The translations under genes and the position numbers were made by a program. Shown in pieces: positions 40,939 to 48,954 of a stretch of 64,000 nt of DNA. The DNA is from Acidimicrobiia bacterium (GTDB lineage: Bacteria > Actinomycetota > Acidimicrobiia > Acidimicrobiales > SKKL01). The notes under the pieces were generated by a model. The model did not search any database, was not told the origin of the DNA, and saw only the letters and a program-made list of their open reading frames with translations. Positions within the stretch are counted from its first letter, which is position 1, and each line of letters starts with the position of its first letter. The DNA lies in NCBI GenBank assembly GCA_041676705.1, contig JBAYRL010000001.1, positions 186,001-250,000 of the forward strand, given 5' to 3'.

Positions 40939-40980
40939 AGAGCCAGTTTCCGTCAGTCGCGGGGCTGGCTCTTCTGCTTT
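40939..40980 (+). terminator. hairpin downstream of tRNA-Pro
   Basis: A perfect 8-bp stem AGAGCCAG (40939-40946) with CTGGCTCT (40965-40972), an 18-nt loop, and the trailing TCTGCTTT. It probably ends tRNA transcription. It lies inside the island boundary, so it came with the inserted DNA. Confidence 0.55.
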
Positions 40981-41067
40981 AAACGAGCGTTGTGGACGAA
41001 TGTTGCTTAGACACTGACGTGGCGTGGGTTAGGTCGCGTCGATAACATCCGTCAGCTATTAACCTTT

Positions 41068-41109
41068 TGCTCTATATAAGCACTGTGCTTATAGTGTTAA
41101 AGTGCTTAT
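41068..41109 (+). promoter_or_regulatory. promoter and palindromic operator of the AbiE-like pair
   Basis: ATAAGCAC-T-GTGCTTAT (41076-41092) is a perfect inverted repeat with 8-bp arms. A third half-site GTGCTTAT recurs at 41102-41109, exactly 17 bp after the second one, over the likely start codon. The palindrome falls between a -35-like TTGCTC (41068) and a -10-like TATAGT (41090). AbiEi antitoxins of this type are known to repress their own operon through inverted repeats, so autoregulation is likely. Confidence 0.7.
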
Positions 41110-42127
41110 GGATATGGTTGAGGGCTTATTGGCGGCGGGAATCGGAGCGCGCCTGCGCAGGGTCGAGGTCGACGATCAGTGTGACGCATATCTTGAACTT
41201 GATGTTGACGGGGAGCAATTCATCTTCGCCGTGGTTCAAAAAGGCAGAGCGCCATACCCAAACGAAGTGCCTCATCTACAAGAGCGTCGAGAGCAAATCG
41301 CTCGGGTGGCTCGTCCCTTGCTGTCTGCTCCCTTCATCACCCCGAGGGTAGGCGATCATTTGGCGGCCGCGGGGTGGTCGTGGGCAGACGAGCAACGTAA
41401 CTATTTACTGGTGGCACCAGGGCTTCGTTTGCATCAGCGGGTGAGCTCTAAACCTAATCGTTCGCGGGGGCGGCAACTGCCATCCGGTTCGGGTAGCGGT
41501 GCTATCATCCGCAACCTTATCTACGGGTGGCATGACCAGCCCCTAGCAACAATCTCGGCACTGGCTGAGGCAGCGGGTGTGTCTCAACCTCGTGCTTCCC
41601 AGGTGATGGCGAAGCTGACTGAGCTGGGATTTGTGGAAAAGAGCGGGAGCGGCGAACGACGTGTCGTTGATCGGGAGGCACTGTTAGATAGGTTCCTTGC
41701 CGAGTATCGAGGACCGGGAGGGTCTGAACGGTTGCTGTACTCGCTTGACCCGCCTCTCGTCACGGCCCAGCGTGGGGCGAAAGCAGTTGACGAGTACGGC
41801 CAGATCGTTGCATCTGCCGACGTTGGCCCCGATTTGGTGGTGCCTTGGCGAAAACCAACCACTCTCGTTCTCTATAGCCGCGGCAATATACCCGACCGTG
41901 CACTTGGTGCTGTTCGGGCCGAGAATCGTGACAGTGCCAACGTAATCGTGCGGACACCTCGTGATACATCGGTGTTCTCGGTTCGGCAGCGGTTCGCCTC
42001 CTACCAGGGCATTGAGATTCCGTTGGCCGATCCCGTGCAGATGGTGTGGGACCTGCTCGATCTTGGTGGTGCAGAGCGTGAGGAAGCGGCCGGGATGTTA
42101 CGCGAGTGGATTGTGAGCCAGACGTGA
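41108..42127 (+). CDS. AbiEi-like antitoxin / transcriptional regulator (type IV toxin-antitoxin)
   Basis: A 339-residue protein with a helix-turn-helix in the middle (about residues 140-185: ATISALAEAAGVSQPRASQVMAKLTELGFVEKS). The C-terminal region ends in DPVQMVWDLLDLGGAEREEAAGMLREWI, a pattern typical of AbiEi-related regulators. In AbiE systems the antitoxin neutralises the nucleotidyltransferase toxin without direct contact and represses the operon. The start is uncertain between GTG 41102, ATG 41108 and ATG 41114. Its TGA overlaps the next gene's GTG by 4 bp. Family assignment comes from motif and gene-pair pattern, not from a search. Confidence 0.7.
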   Translation: MDMVEGLLAAGIGARLRRVEVDDQCDAYLELDVDGEQFIFAVVQKGRAPYPNEVPHLQERREQIARVARPLLSAPFITPRVGDHLAAAGWSWADEQRNYLLVAPGLRLHQRVSSKPNRSRGRQLPSGSGSGAIIRNLIYGWHDQPLATISALAEAAGVSQPRASQVMAKLTELGFVEKSGSGERRVVDREALLDRFLAEYRGPGGSERLLYSLDPPLVTAQRGAKAVDEYGQIVASADVGPDLVVPWRKPTTLVLYSRGNIPDRALGAVRAENRDSANVIVRTPRDTSVFSVRQRFASYQGIEIPLADPVQMVWDLLDLGGAEREEAAGMLREWIVSQT

Positions 42128-42933
42128 CCAGATTCGATCTTCGGGCAACTTCGGTGGCCGACGATTTAGGGTTCGTCGCTCTCACTGACATCGCCGAGTT
42201 GATGAAGGTGCAGCCGTACCGTGTAATCGGTGGGCACATGGTGACTTTGCTCGTCGCACGATGGGGCCTCGGCCGAGAGCTGTACCGTGCCACCGGTGAC
42301 ACTGACCTCGGTGTTCCGCCCGTGGTAGTTAATGAACCAACGCTGATTAACGCCTTGATCGAGCGTGGTTACCGGAAGATCGACGGCAACCGATTCAGCC
42401 GCGAGGTAACCGATCTACCGAGCTTAGAACTAGGTCACGAACCATCAGAACGGTCGGCTCTGGTCGACGTGCTCGTGCCAGCCTATACGTCGCGGGCACG
42501 TCAGAACCGCAGATTCGGGGATCACTTAGTGACCACCGAGGTACCTGGATTGGCCGTAGCGTCGCAACGCCCGGCGGTAGCAATTGACGTTGAGATGCGA
42601 CGGTTAAACGGTAAGCGCCTCGTAGCCTCCTTGCTACTGCCAGATGAGACGGCAGCACTGATACTAAAAGTTGGAGCCACGCGAGTTCGAGATAAGGCCA
42701 CGGATCTTGTGGATATCTGGAGGTGTCTCGAAGTTGCCAACGCGGCTGGGGTAAAGCCAAGGCACTTCACGACAGAGGAAGAACTCCAGGCAGCCGAGCA
42801 CATTCGATCGCTCTTCGCTTCGAGTGCCTCAACCGGAATAATTGCAATTGTTAAAGAACAAGGGCTGTCAGAAAATGGGGCCGCGATACGTCTCACCCGG
42901 ATCCGTGCCCTGATCGAGCGTGTGCTGCCATAG
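42124..42933 (+). CDS. AbiEii-like nucleotidyltransferase (candidate toxin)
   Basis: A 269-residue protein coupled to the regulator by a GTGA overlap; GTG 42106 is an alternative start. The N-terminal part reads YRVIGGHMVTLLVARWGLG followed by RATGDTDLGV, the GG...R-x-T-x-D-x-D nucleotidyltransferase signature of AbiEii-like proteins. KVGATRVRDKATDLVDIW resembles the conserved second block (K...R-x-KD-x-x-D). Characterised AbiEii-type toxins modify nucleic acids such as tRNA with nucleotides; the target here is unknown. Phage defence or island maintenance is inference. Confidence 0.65.
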   Translation: MTRFDLRATSVADDLGFVALTDIAELMKVQPYRVIGGHMVTLLVARWGLGRELYRATGDTDLGVPPVVVNEPTLINALIERGYRKIDGNRFSREVTDLPSLELGHEPSERSALVDVLVPAYTSRARQNRRFGDHLVTTEVPGLAVASQRPAVAIDVEMRRLNGKRLVASLLLPDETAALILKVGATRVRDKATDLVDIWRCLEVANAAGVKPRHFTTEEELQAAEHIRSLFASSASTGIIAIVKEQGLSENGAAIRLTRIRALIERVLP

Positions 42934-43340
42934 CGCTCAAGGGTGGCCGATTGGTGAGCGTCGTCAGCAAGGAACTGGCTTCCGAACGCAGAGTCGTCTC
43001 GATGTGAGTCAAAATTTGTGTTCACCAACCTCGCCTCGGCTACCTGGGCGGTGGTGAACGACTTTTTAACCAGCGGTTATAAGGTTGGCGAGATAGACCT
43101 AGAACCCTACGCGACACCACTGTGGGGATCCCCTCAAGAGTGAACTAGTGCACTAGCAGGTATATCATCGGATTGGGAGGTTCTCCTGTCCTAAATCGGC
43201 AACCGTTTGAGGGAGCATTATGCTTTCTTGTTCCAATAGCCGCACGTTTTTTCGTAATTAACAGTTTTCGAAACTCTATTATTCGGTCGTCTCGGACTCG
43301 ATCCCATCATCGATAGTGGCTGGCTAGGGCACTCTGGCAA

Positions 43341-43457
43341 CATTGTTTGGACAAGTCCGAAAGCAGCAGCGATCTGTTCAAAAGACATCCCATCGGTGCG
43401 GCTTTGAGGAACCCGAACCGCATCAACACGAAACTCCCACGGGTAAGGCCTGGTCAT
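43341..43457 (-). pseudogene. IS3-type transposase OrfA fragment
   Basis: The minus frame from ATG 43457 reads MTRPYPWEFRVDAVRV and then GMSFEQIAAAFGL, matching the N-terminal helix-turn-helix of IS3-family OrfA proteins (R-x-Y-P-x-E-F-R-x-x-A-V ... S-x-x-x-I-A-x-x-x-G). Similarity ends after about 39 residues. No OrfB, terminal inverted repeat or target duplication is visible, so it is a remnant. Confidence 0.55.
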
Positions 43458-43784
43458 GACGACATCCTCGGCCGCCGAGTCACATGGGCAGCGCCTGCAG
43501 GGCTGATGAGGTGTACTCGCTCCGGCTCGATACCGCTGCATGGAGCTAGCTCAGCCGAGGTGAGCAGTGATGACCACAACGTCGATCACGAAATGGTCGT
43601 CCGGTTCCGCGCTCTCCGCATGCCCTGCATGCGTAACGCCGGGTACCTACCGAAACGATGCGCGCCTAGCGAGCCAGGAGCTACTCGGTCGCGGGGCCTC
43701 GTGTTTCAGCCTGAATACCCCGGCGCCCTCGACGGCTGCCACATAACGGACGTCATGGACGGTCGAACGACAAACGAATCATCT

Positions 43785-43818
43785 GTACCGGTGTCATCGT
43801 TAACGATGACACCGGTAC
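43785..43818. repeat. perfect 34-bp palindrome
   Basis: GTACCGGTGTCATCGTT is followed at once by its exact reverse complement, with no loop and no mismatch. There is no T-tract, so it is not an ordinary terminator. It lies inside the decayed island within a frame with protein-like composition. It could be a protein-binding site, a resolution or transfer site, or a fused inverted-repeat end; I cannot tell which. Confidence 0.8.
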
Positions 43819-45158
43819 GCTCCTCAGACCCACCGAGATCGCCGAAGCGCTCTACTGGCTTGCCGACGCCGCCTAGGAGGAACACCCGCCCGCTCTCCTC
43901 CCGCTAGCGCCAGTATCCGACCCACTCGACTAGCCGCCAAAAAGGGGGCGACGCCACTGGACTGACCCGCGTGAGCTGCTCAGTTTACCTGGTCACCACC
44001 GCGCAGATCCTCAGGATTAGTTTCGGACAGTTACATGGTAACCGTGCCTCGGGCTAAAGAAGATCAACCGTAAGAGCCCAACCAGACTATCGACGGTGGA
44101 CTGTTACGAGTAGGCCTGTGTGACGGGTCGCCAAGGGCTGCTTGCTGGGTACCGACAAGCCACTTGCCTCGATAAGGCAATTTCCGCCGCTAGATCAACC
44201 GGCCAGGGCAAGAAGCCAGCACGAGACCCGGCAAGTTGGCTCTATCTCCCGGAAATTTAAGCAAGCAATTTCACGTTCATGGGTTAACCGCTGTTCGACG
44301 CGGTGAGTTATCTACCAGGTAAGACCGAAGTGGTTCACACGTTCCCAATACGTAGTGATTGTGACTTCTGCCCCTTCGGTCTTTTCTTTGCGTAGCCCAT
44401 CAGCGATGAGGTGAGAAATCAAAGCCACAATCGCAGGTTATGACGTTACGCTGTCGCGTCCACAAGATGTCGCAAAGCGGCCAGCAAAGGTGGTTTGACA
44501 CCGGAGTATTGTGCTCGCAGCCGGTCACTCCTTGGAGGAACCGATTGCAGAACTCTCGATTCACGACAGACATCGAACTGGAAAGGACAAACTGCGTATT
44601 TCGTTGCAGCTATGGCCGTACCCCACCTTTAGGGCAGGCTTAATGTTCTGGGCTGTTCAGCTGCCAGGCTAGCCATGACTATTCCGTATATGCCAAGTAT
44701 TACTGGGTATCGCTCGAGGCTGTTCCAAATTGGACAACCAGACGCAACTGATTAGGCAGATAGGAGTCGCCGCATGATGTCGCAGAGGAGCCTGTGTGGT
44801 TCTGACTGGTCAGTGATGTAGGCGATCGTTGCTTCACTTGCGTCAAGCCGCTCGCTAGCGAGAGGTTTCCGGGTATCGACCATCAGTTCTATCGTGTCAT
44901 CACCAACTGCGTTTGCTGATGTTTTCGATCGTCGTGTCTTTAGCTGGAACGTCGCGTCGCTCTCAGTCCGGAACGGGTTACGCGTTCGTATATCCAAGAC
45001 CTAGCAATGCTATATGCCGCTCAGACCTCAGCCACCGGTTGGCCTTTCCTGACAACGGAGGTTGTATTAAGAAACGCTATGGACTCCGGTCACAGATTGG
45101 TTAGAATTGCCTGAGGTGTTACGCGTTATCTGTGGCATGTCCTGAACGGATATATGTT

Positions 45159-45174
45159 CGCCAGCCCGACTCAA
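45159..45174 (+). repeat. att repeat (right), copy of tRNA-Pro 3' end
   Basis: An exact copy of 40909-40924 (CGCCAGCCCGACTCAA). The bases before it do not continue the tRNA, so this copy is a partial tRNA end left by integration. It marks the right boundary of the island, 87 bp from the converging hydrolase gene. Confidence 0.85.
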
Positions 45175-45260
45175 AAACCCCTACTGGTAAGGCGTTTCTC
45201 CAAATACCCGGTTGCTGGAACGGCGGCGGGTGGCCGTGGAACTGGCTTAGCTTGGTGGGT

Positions 45261-46094
45261 CTAGGGGGCTACGCATGGGTTGCGCATGGTGCCGATGCCT
45301 TCAACCCAGGTTTCCAGGGTTTGACCAGGTTGGAGAAACCGGGCCGGGTTGCGGGCCATGCCCACCCCAGAGGGAGTGCCGGTGAAGATCACATCACCTG
45401 GTAGTAGAGGTAACACTACAGAAAGTTCAGCCACCAGTTGGGGGACGCTAAAGATCATGTCGCTGGTGCGAGCATTTTGTACCGTCTCGCCATCAACGGC
45501 ACAGCCCAGCACCAAATCGTTAGCGTCCGTGAACTCGTCGGTTGTGACCAGCCACGGGCCCATCGGTCCAAAACCTCGGTGCGATTTACCCAATGAAAAC
45601 TGTCCGCCGGCCGCCCGCTGCAGAAACCGATCACTAATGTCTTGGCCTACCGTTAGCCCAGCTACATGACTCCAAGCGTCGGCTTCTTCGACCTGGTGGG
45701 CTTGTTGGCCAATTACGGCCACTAGCTCTACTTCCCAATCAACCTTGTCGCCCACGATTGGAATATCGTCGTAAGGGCCGCTTAATGATGCTGGAAATTT
45801 GGTAAAGGTGGCCGGTACCTGAGGGATTTCCATGCCAGCTTCTTCAGCGTGTGCCCGGTAGTTAAGCCCAATGGCAAACACCTGTCGGGGCTGTGGGACC
45901 GGGTTGCGCAGTAAAGCGATGTCGAGGGGGCCCGTGGTGTCGGTGACGGTTTTGGCAAAGGTTGTGAAGGCATCCCAATTGTTATAAAGCGACATCACAT
46001 CGGGGCCGAACTGGCCCTTGGAAACGGTGGCTACGTCAGCGACTGCGTTGTTTAACACCAGGGCGGCACGGTGGTTGTAATTAGCTAATTTCAC
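45261..46094 (-). CDS. fumarylacetoacetase (FAH) family hydrolase
   Basis: A 277-residue protein with the FAH/2-keto-4-pentenoate hydratase fold. IGLNYRAHAEEAGMEIP starts the catalytic domain (about residue 74). Metal ligands are in KVDWEVELVAVIG, with the block TVGQDISDRFLQR following, and the C-terminal DVIFTGTPSGVG closes the site. Family members cleave or hydrate 1,3-diketo or acylpyruvate compounds, with acylpyruvase or oxaloacetate decarboxylase activity being common. The substrate here is not indicated by neighbours, since it borders the island. Confidence 0.85.
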   Translation of the reverse strand: MKLANYNHRAALVLNNAVADVATVSKGQFGPDVMSLYNNWDAFTTFAKTVTDTTGPLDIALLRNPVPQPRQVFAIGLNYRAHAEEAGMEIPQVPATFTKFPASLSGPYDDIPIVGDKVDWEVELVAVIGQQAHQVEEADAWSHVAGLTVGQDISDRFLQRAAGGQFSLGKSHRGFGPMGPWLVTTDEFTDANDLVLGCAVDGETVQNARTSDMIFSVPQLVAELSVVLPLLPGDVIFTGTPSGVGMARNPARFLQPGQTLETWVEGIGTMRNPCVAP

Positions 46095-46358
46095 GAGGTT
46101 TTCTCCACAAGAAGGTTGTTTGATCCTGCCAGCAATCTTGCCGTAGAAGGTGACTGGTAAGCATTAGGGATTTCCGGCTAATTGTCCCATCGAGCATAAA
46201 CTCTGTTACGAGGACCTCGGTTGCGTGTGTTACGTTCCGCTTTCGAATCTGGCTCTAAATCTCCCTCCCTGTGGCTTGATGTGGCATCGAGGTCTAGAAA
46301 GGCTGGACTATTATCGAATGGTGTGATGTGAATAGCGAGTCAGAGCTCTTTAGAGACG

Positions 46359-46650
46359 ATGACTGAGCGCTTGCTGGGGGCATATATGCTCAACGAGAAT
46401 AAATTTCGAGGGACAGTTACGCTGTTAGGCGGATTGGCGTTAGCGTATATGGGCGCGCTTTCGCCGCAGCCGGTAGACGCACACCCCTTAGATCATGAGT
46501 CTAGGGGGAACTGGCTACGACGATAAGCCTTGTACGACTACATATGAGCAAGTTCATCGTACGGGGTTGTCACATAGTCATCGGACCGTAGAAGGTTCAG
46601 GCACGGAACCATCCTCGAGTACCCTAATGAGAGGTGGCGAGCATCTTTAG
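46359..46650 (+). pseudogene. small secreted protein, probably frameshifted
   Basis: ATG 46359 opens a 55-codon frame with a positively charged start and hydrophobic stretch (KFRGTVTLLGGLALAYMGALS...VDAHPLD), resembling a signal peptide, and stops at 46526. The +1 frame, overlapping from 46495, continues as GYDDKPCTTTYEQVHRTGLSHSH and runs to a stop at 46650. The composition changes frame around 46495-46510, suggesting one secreted protein broken by a frameshift. Two separate small genes are the alternative. No family recognised. The 264 bp between this and the FAH gene show nothing further. Confidence 0.4.
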
Positions 46651-46752
46651 CAGTGTCATGTAGCCAATCCTCCAGCCTCGCCTCGATCACACGACATTTC
46701 AGATATTAATGCAAAATATTAGCTCACGTCTTTGAATCGGAGAGGAGCTAGA

Positions 46753-47538
46753 ATGAAAAGTTTCAAGAGCCGCATTAGGGTGTCATTTGTCCTAGTTGCT
46801 GGTTTTATGACTTTGGCGTGCGGACCAACATCCAATGCGAAGTCGCCTGGGCAAGACATACTTGATCGTGTTTCCGTCACCTCGTCGGCCGATGAAACAT
46901 CAATGAACACATCTCCTGATTCTGCAACGTCCCGTGTGGAGGATCCATTGCCCGGCGTATCGGTTAATCTTGGCGGTGTGGGAATCTTGTCTGACACAGT
47001 TGCTTTTACAACTGTCGATGAACTTATTGACGTTAGTGACCTAATAGTTGTTGGAATGCCGTCACGCCCTATGCGAAATATGGTTGTAGATAGTGAAGGA
47101 TATTTCGTCGGATATTCACAGGAAGTTATGGTTTCAAAGGTAATCAAAGGTGATCTTATTAGTCGCCTTACAGTATTTTCAACTTCTCCGAACTTTGAAA
47201 ATGATGCTTTAAATGAGGCTAAGGAATCCGGAAACGTCGTTGTATCCGCTGAAGGTTTAGGTGTCTTACCCCAAGTCGAGGGTGTCTTGTTTCTTCAGGA
47301 AGCGTCTGCGGTTACCAACCAGATTCGGGGCTCAGATGGATGGTGGATTACAGGACTGTACCAGGGTTTTGTGCCGTTAGTTGATGGCCGATTACTTCAA
47401 GATAAGGAGCCGCGTTCGGATGTGATTCCCGGCGAGACCGTAAATATGACCGTGCACGATGAGCGTAGATTGGTGGAGGGTATTGATGGGCTTACCATAA
47501 CTCAGCTTGAACAGTTGATTGCTTCCAGAGTTAGGTGA
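46753..47538 (+). CDS. putative lipoprotein, unknown family
   Basis: A 261-residue protein starting at ATG 46753 with GAGGAG just upstream. The signal peptide ends in the lipobox TLAC (Cys23), followed by a Ser/Thr-rich linker (about 25-60). The globular part contains TVDELIDVSDLIVVGMPSRP, YSQEVMVSKVIKGDLISRLTV and GVLFLQEA, a pattern I associate with extracytoplasmic proteins annotated only as hypothetical. It is AT-richer than the housekeeping genes, fitting an accessory region. Function unknown. Confidence 0.75.
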   Translation: MKSFKSRIRVSFVLVAGFMTLACGPTSNAKSPGQDILDRVSVTSSADETSMNTSPDSATSRVEDPLPGVSVNLGGVGILSDTVAFTTVDELIDVSDLIVVGMPSRPMRNMVVDSEGYFVGYSQEVMVSKVIKGDLISRLTVFSTSPNFENDALNEAKESGNVVVSAEGLGVLPQVEGVLFLQEASAVTNQIRGSDGWWITGLYQGFVPLVDGRLLQDKEPRSDVIPGETVNMTVHDERRLVEGIDGLTITQLEQLIASRVR

Positions 47539-47695
47539 GAGGCCGTGTCCAGAACTGACAGTCAATATATGCTGCATCAGCGCAGAGCACTCGGATTAGG
47601 CCTGCTGTCAGACATAATCCATTACGTCGGAGAGAGTTTCTAGCCCACATCGTAGGGGAAGAGCGCTAAGTGAGCGCGGGTTTGGGGTTGTAGAG

Positions 47696-48283
47696 ATGGC
47701 TAGTTTCCTGTTGCGACCGGTGCACGAATGGTTCTTTTTGTGGGAACAGATTACCCCTGCTCTTTATCGGGTTATTGCCGTCGGAGTTGGGGCTCTAGTG
47801 ACGGTGGTTGTTCTGGTTGGACTCGGGCTGCATCCTTTGGTGGCCGTCGGGCTGGCATTAATGCTTTGGATTGGACTAGCAATCGCACAAGAACATGATG
47901 AGCGAGTACGGTTGCCGCCCGATCCTGATTTCGTGGCGGCCCTCACCAAAGCAGTTTTGGTCCCTCCACCTGGATTGAAGGTTAGGCGAGCAATTGGACC
48001 AGGCCGCGCCCGACGCGAAGATTGGGACTCACTGATTGAACTCACCGCTACTGGCGAGTCCGATCATCCGCTGGCCCGCCACTACATTAGTGTGCAACGA
48101 AATGCTCGTAGGGGTTGGATGGAAGTCTACGTAACGAACGACATTCCAACCGAGCCAAATTCGATTCAAGATCGACTTCGTACACGTGGCGAGATCAATT
48201 TAGCGCTCCGAATTACCCGATCGAGCGACGCATTCGAAGATTCCGAGGCTATTGCCTTAGCTCTGACCCGCGCCTATTGGTGA
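47696..48283 (+). CDS. two-helix membrane protein, unknown
   Basis: A 195-residue protein with two adjacent membrane helices (about residues 24-46 and 48-66, YRVIAVGVGALVTVVVLVGL and VAVGLALMLWIGLAIA) and a cytoplasmic or periplasmic tail of about 130 residues with no recognised domain. It lies between the lipoprotein gene and the ECF sigma gene in the same direction. Function unknown. The 157 bp upstream show no clear promoter. Confidence 0.65.
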   Translation: MASFLLRPVHEWFFLWEQITPALYRVIAVGVGALVTVVVLVGLGLHPLVAVGLALMLWIGLAIAQEHDERVRLPPDPDFVAALTKAVLVPPPGLKVRRAIGPGRARREDWDSLIELTATGESDHPLARHYISVQRNARRGWMEVYVTNDIPTEPNSIQDRLRTRGEINLALRITRSSDAFEDSEAIALALTRAYW

Positions 48284-48378
48284 TAGAACTTCAGTTGGCA
48301 AGCTGGGAGCAGACGAGCTAAAAGTATTTTCCCGAATCCCGTTACGAAACGGCTGTTGCCGGACATTATCTATTAGTA

Positions 48379-48954
48379 ATGGTTGCGGAGTGGGAGCGTG
48401 AAGAAAAAGTTGACGGCTCGCAACACACTCGCGCCCAAAATTTTCAGTCGACAAACCCTGCGTTCGATGCCGCGTTTATCGCCAACTACCAGCGGATACG
48501 TGATTATGTCAGCCGTCGAACGATCACCCACGAAGTCGATGATGTCGTTGCTGAAACCTTTACCGTGGCGTGGCGGCGCTGGGACGAAATTCCCACCGAA
48601 GCGGAAATCCAGTCGCTGTGGCTGATTCGCACCGCTCGGTTAACACTCTTGAATCTCTATCGTTCGAATCGTCGGCGAAATAACTTGCAACTGCGGCTAA
48701 TGGCCGAATCGCAACAGGAACCGTTGGATACCTTGGGCATCGACGAAGCATATGAGTTTACCGATTCCAACCTCGGAGCGATATTTGGGTCTCTCTCCGA
48801 CGATGATCAAGAGATATTGGCGTTGATGGCATGGGAAGGATGTTCAATTGCCGAACTGGCGATAATCCTTGAGTCTTCGCACAACGCCGCCAAAATGCGT
48901 TTGCAGCGTGTCAAAGATCGTGTGCGAGAACTGATTCGGGGGGTTGAGCAATGA
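48379..48954 (+). CDS. ECF-type RNA polymerase sigma factor
   Basis: A 191-residue sigma-70 family protein. Region 2 is seen at about residues 30-95 (FIANYQRIRDYVSRRTITHEVDDVVAETFTVAWRRWDEIP). Region 4 lies at about 130-180 (LSDDDQEILALMAWEGCSIAELAIILESSHNAAKMRLQRVKDRV) with a helix-turn-helix. There is no region 1 or 3, as in ECF sigmas. Its stop overlaps the following membrane gene by 4 bp (ATGA), the usual sigma/anti-sigma coupling. It probably drives the downstream lipoprotein and transporter genes; no -35 repeat could be confirmed. Confidence 0.88.
   Translation: MVAEWEREEKVDGSQHTRAQNFQSTNPAFDAAFIANYQRIRDYVSRRTITHEVDDVVAETFTVAWRRWDEIPTEAEIQSLWLIRTARLTLLNLYRSNRRRNNLQLRLMAESQQEPLDTLGIDEAYEFTDSNLGAIFGSLSDDDQEILALMAWEGCSIAELAIILESSHNAAKMRLQRVKDRVRELIRGVEQ

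Larger units (their letters stand above)
42934..45158. other. decayed island DNA, no intact gene recognised
   Basis: About 2.2 kb with many stops. Fragments with protein-like composition: 43018-43143 (+, 41 codons, starting VFTNLASATWAVVNDFL); 43570-43746 (+, 58 codons, GAGG upstream, starting MTTTSITKWSSGSALSACPAC); a frame ending at 43877 (+, ...LRPTEIAEALYWLADAA); and 44755-44997 (-, ...IAYITDQSEPHRLLCDIMRRLLSA). An imperfect terminator-like hairpin GACCGAAG/CTTCGGTC lies at 44323-44381, followed by TTTTCTTT. The rest shows nothing I can name. Confidence 0.55.
40925..45174. mobile_element. tRNA-Pro integrated island, about 4.25 kb, no integrase
   Basis: The segment lies between two copies of the 16-bp tRNA-Pro 3' end and carries an AbiE-like toxin-antitoxin pair at its left side. 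About 2.3 kb of decayed sequence with an IS3-type transposase fragment follows. Flanking genes on both sides are ordinary chromosomal genes. I see no integrase, replication gene or excisionase, so it is a remnant or a passenger that moved with another element's recombinase. Boundaries are as exact as the repeats. Confidence 0.75.

Noticed and set aside
43347..43907. 186-codon plus-strand frame in the island
   Set aside because: Partly antisense to the IS3 OrfA fragment, no ribosome site, and composition unlike a protein; probably an incidental frame.
44752..44997. 81-codon minus-strand frame in the island
   Set aside because: Its end looks protein-like, but only a TTG start is available and there is no ribosome site or neighbour; mentioned under the decayed region instead of being called a gene.
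40925..45158. Search for an integrase or CRISPR array in the island
   Set aside because: No tyrosine or serine recombinase motif and no regularly spaced repeats were found.
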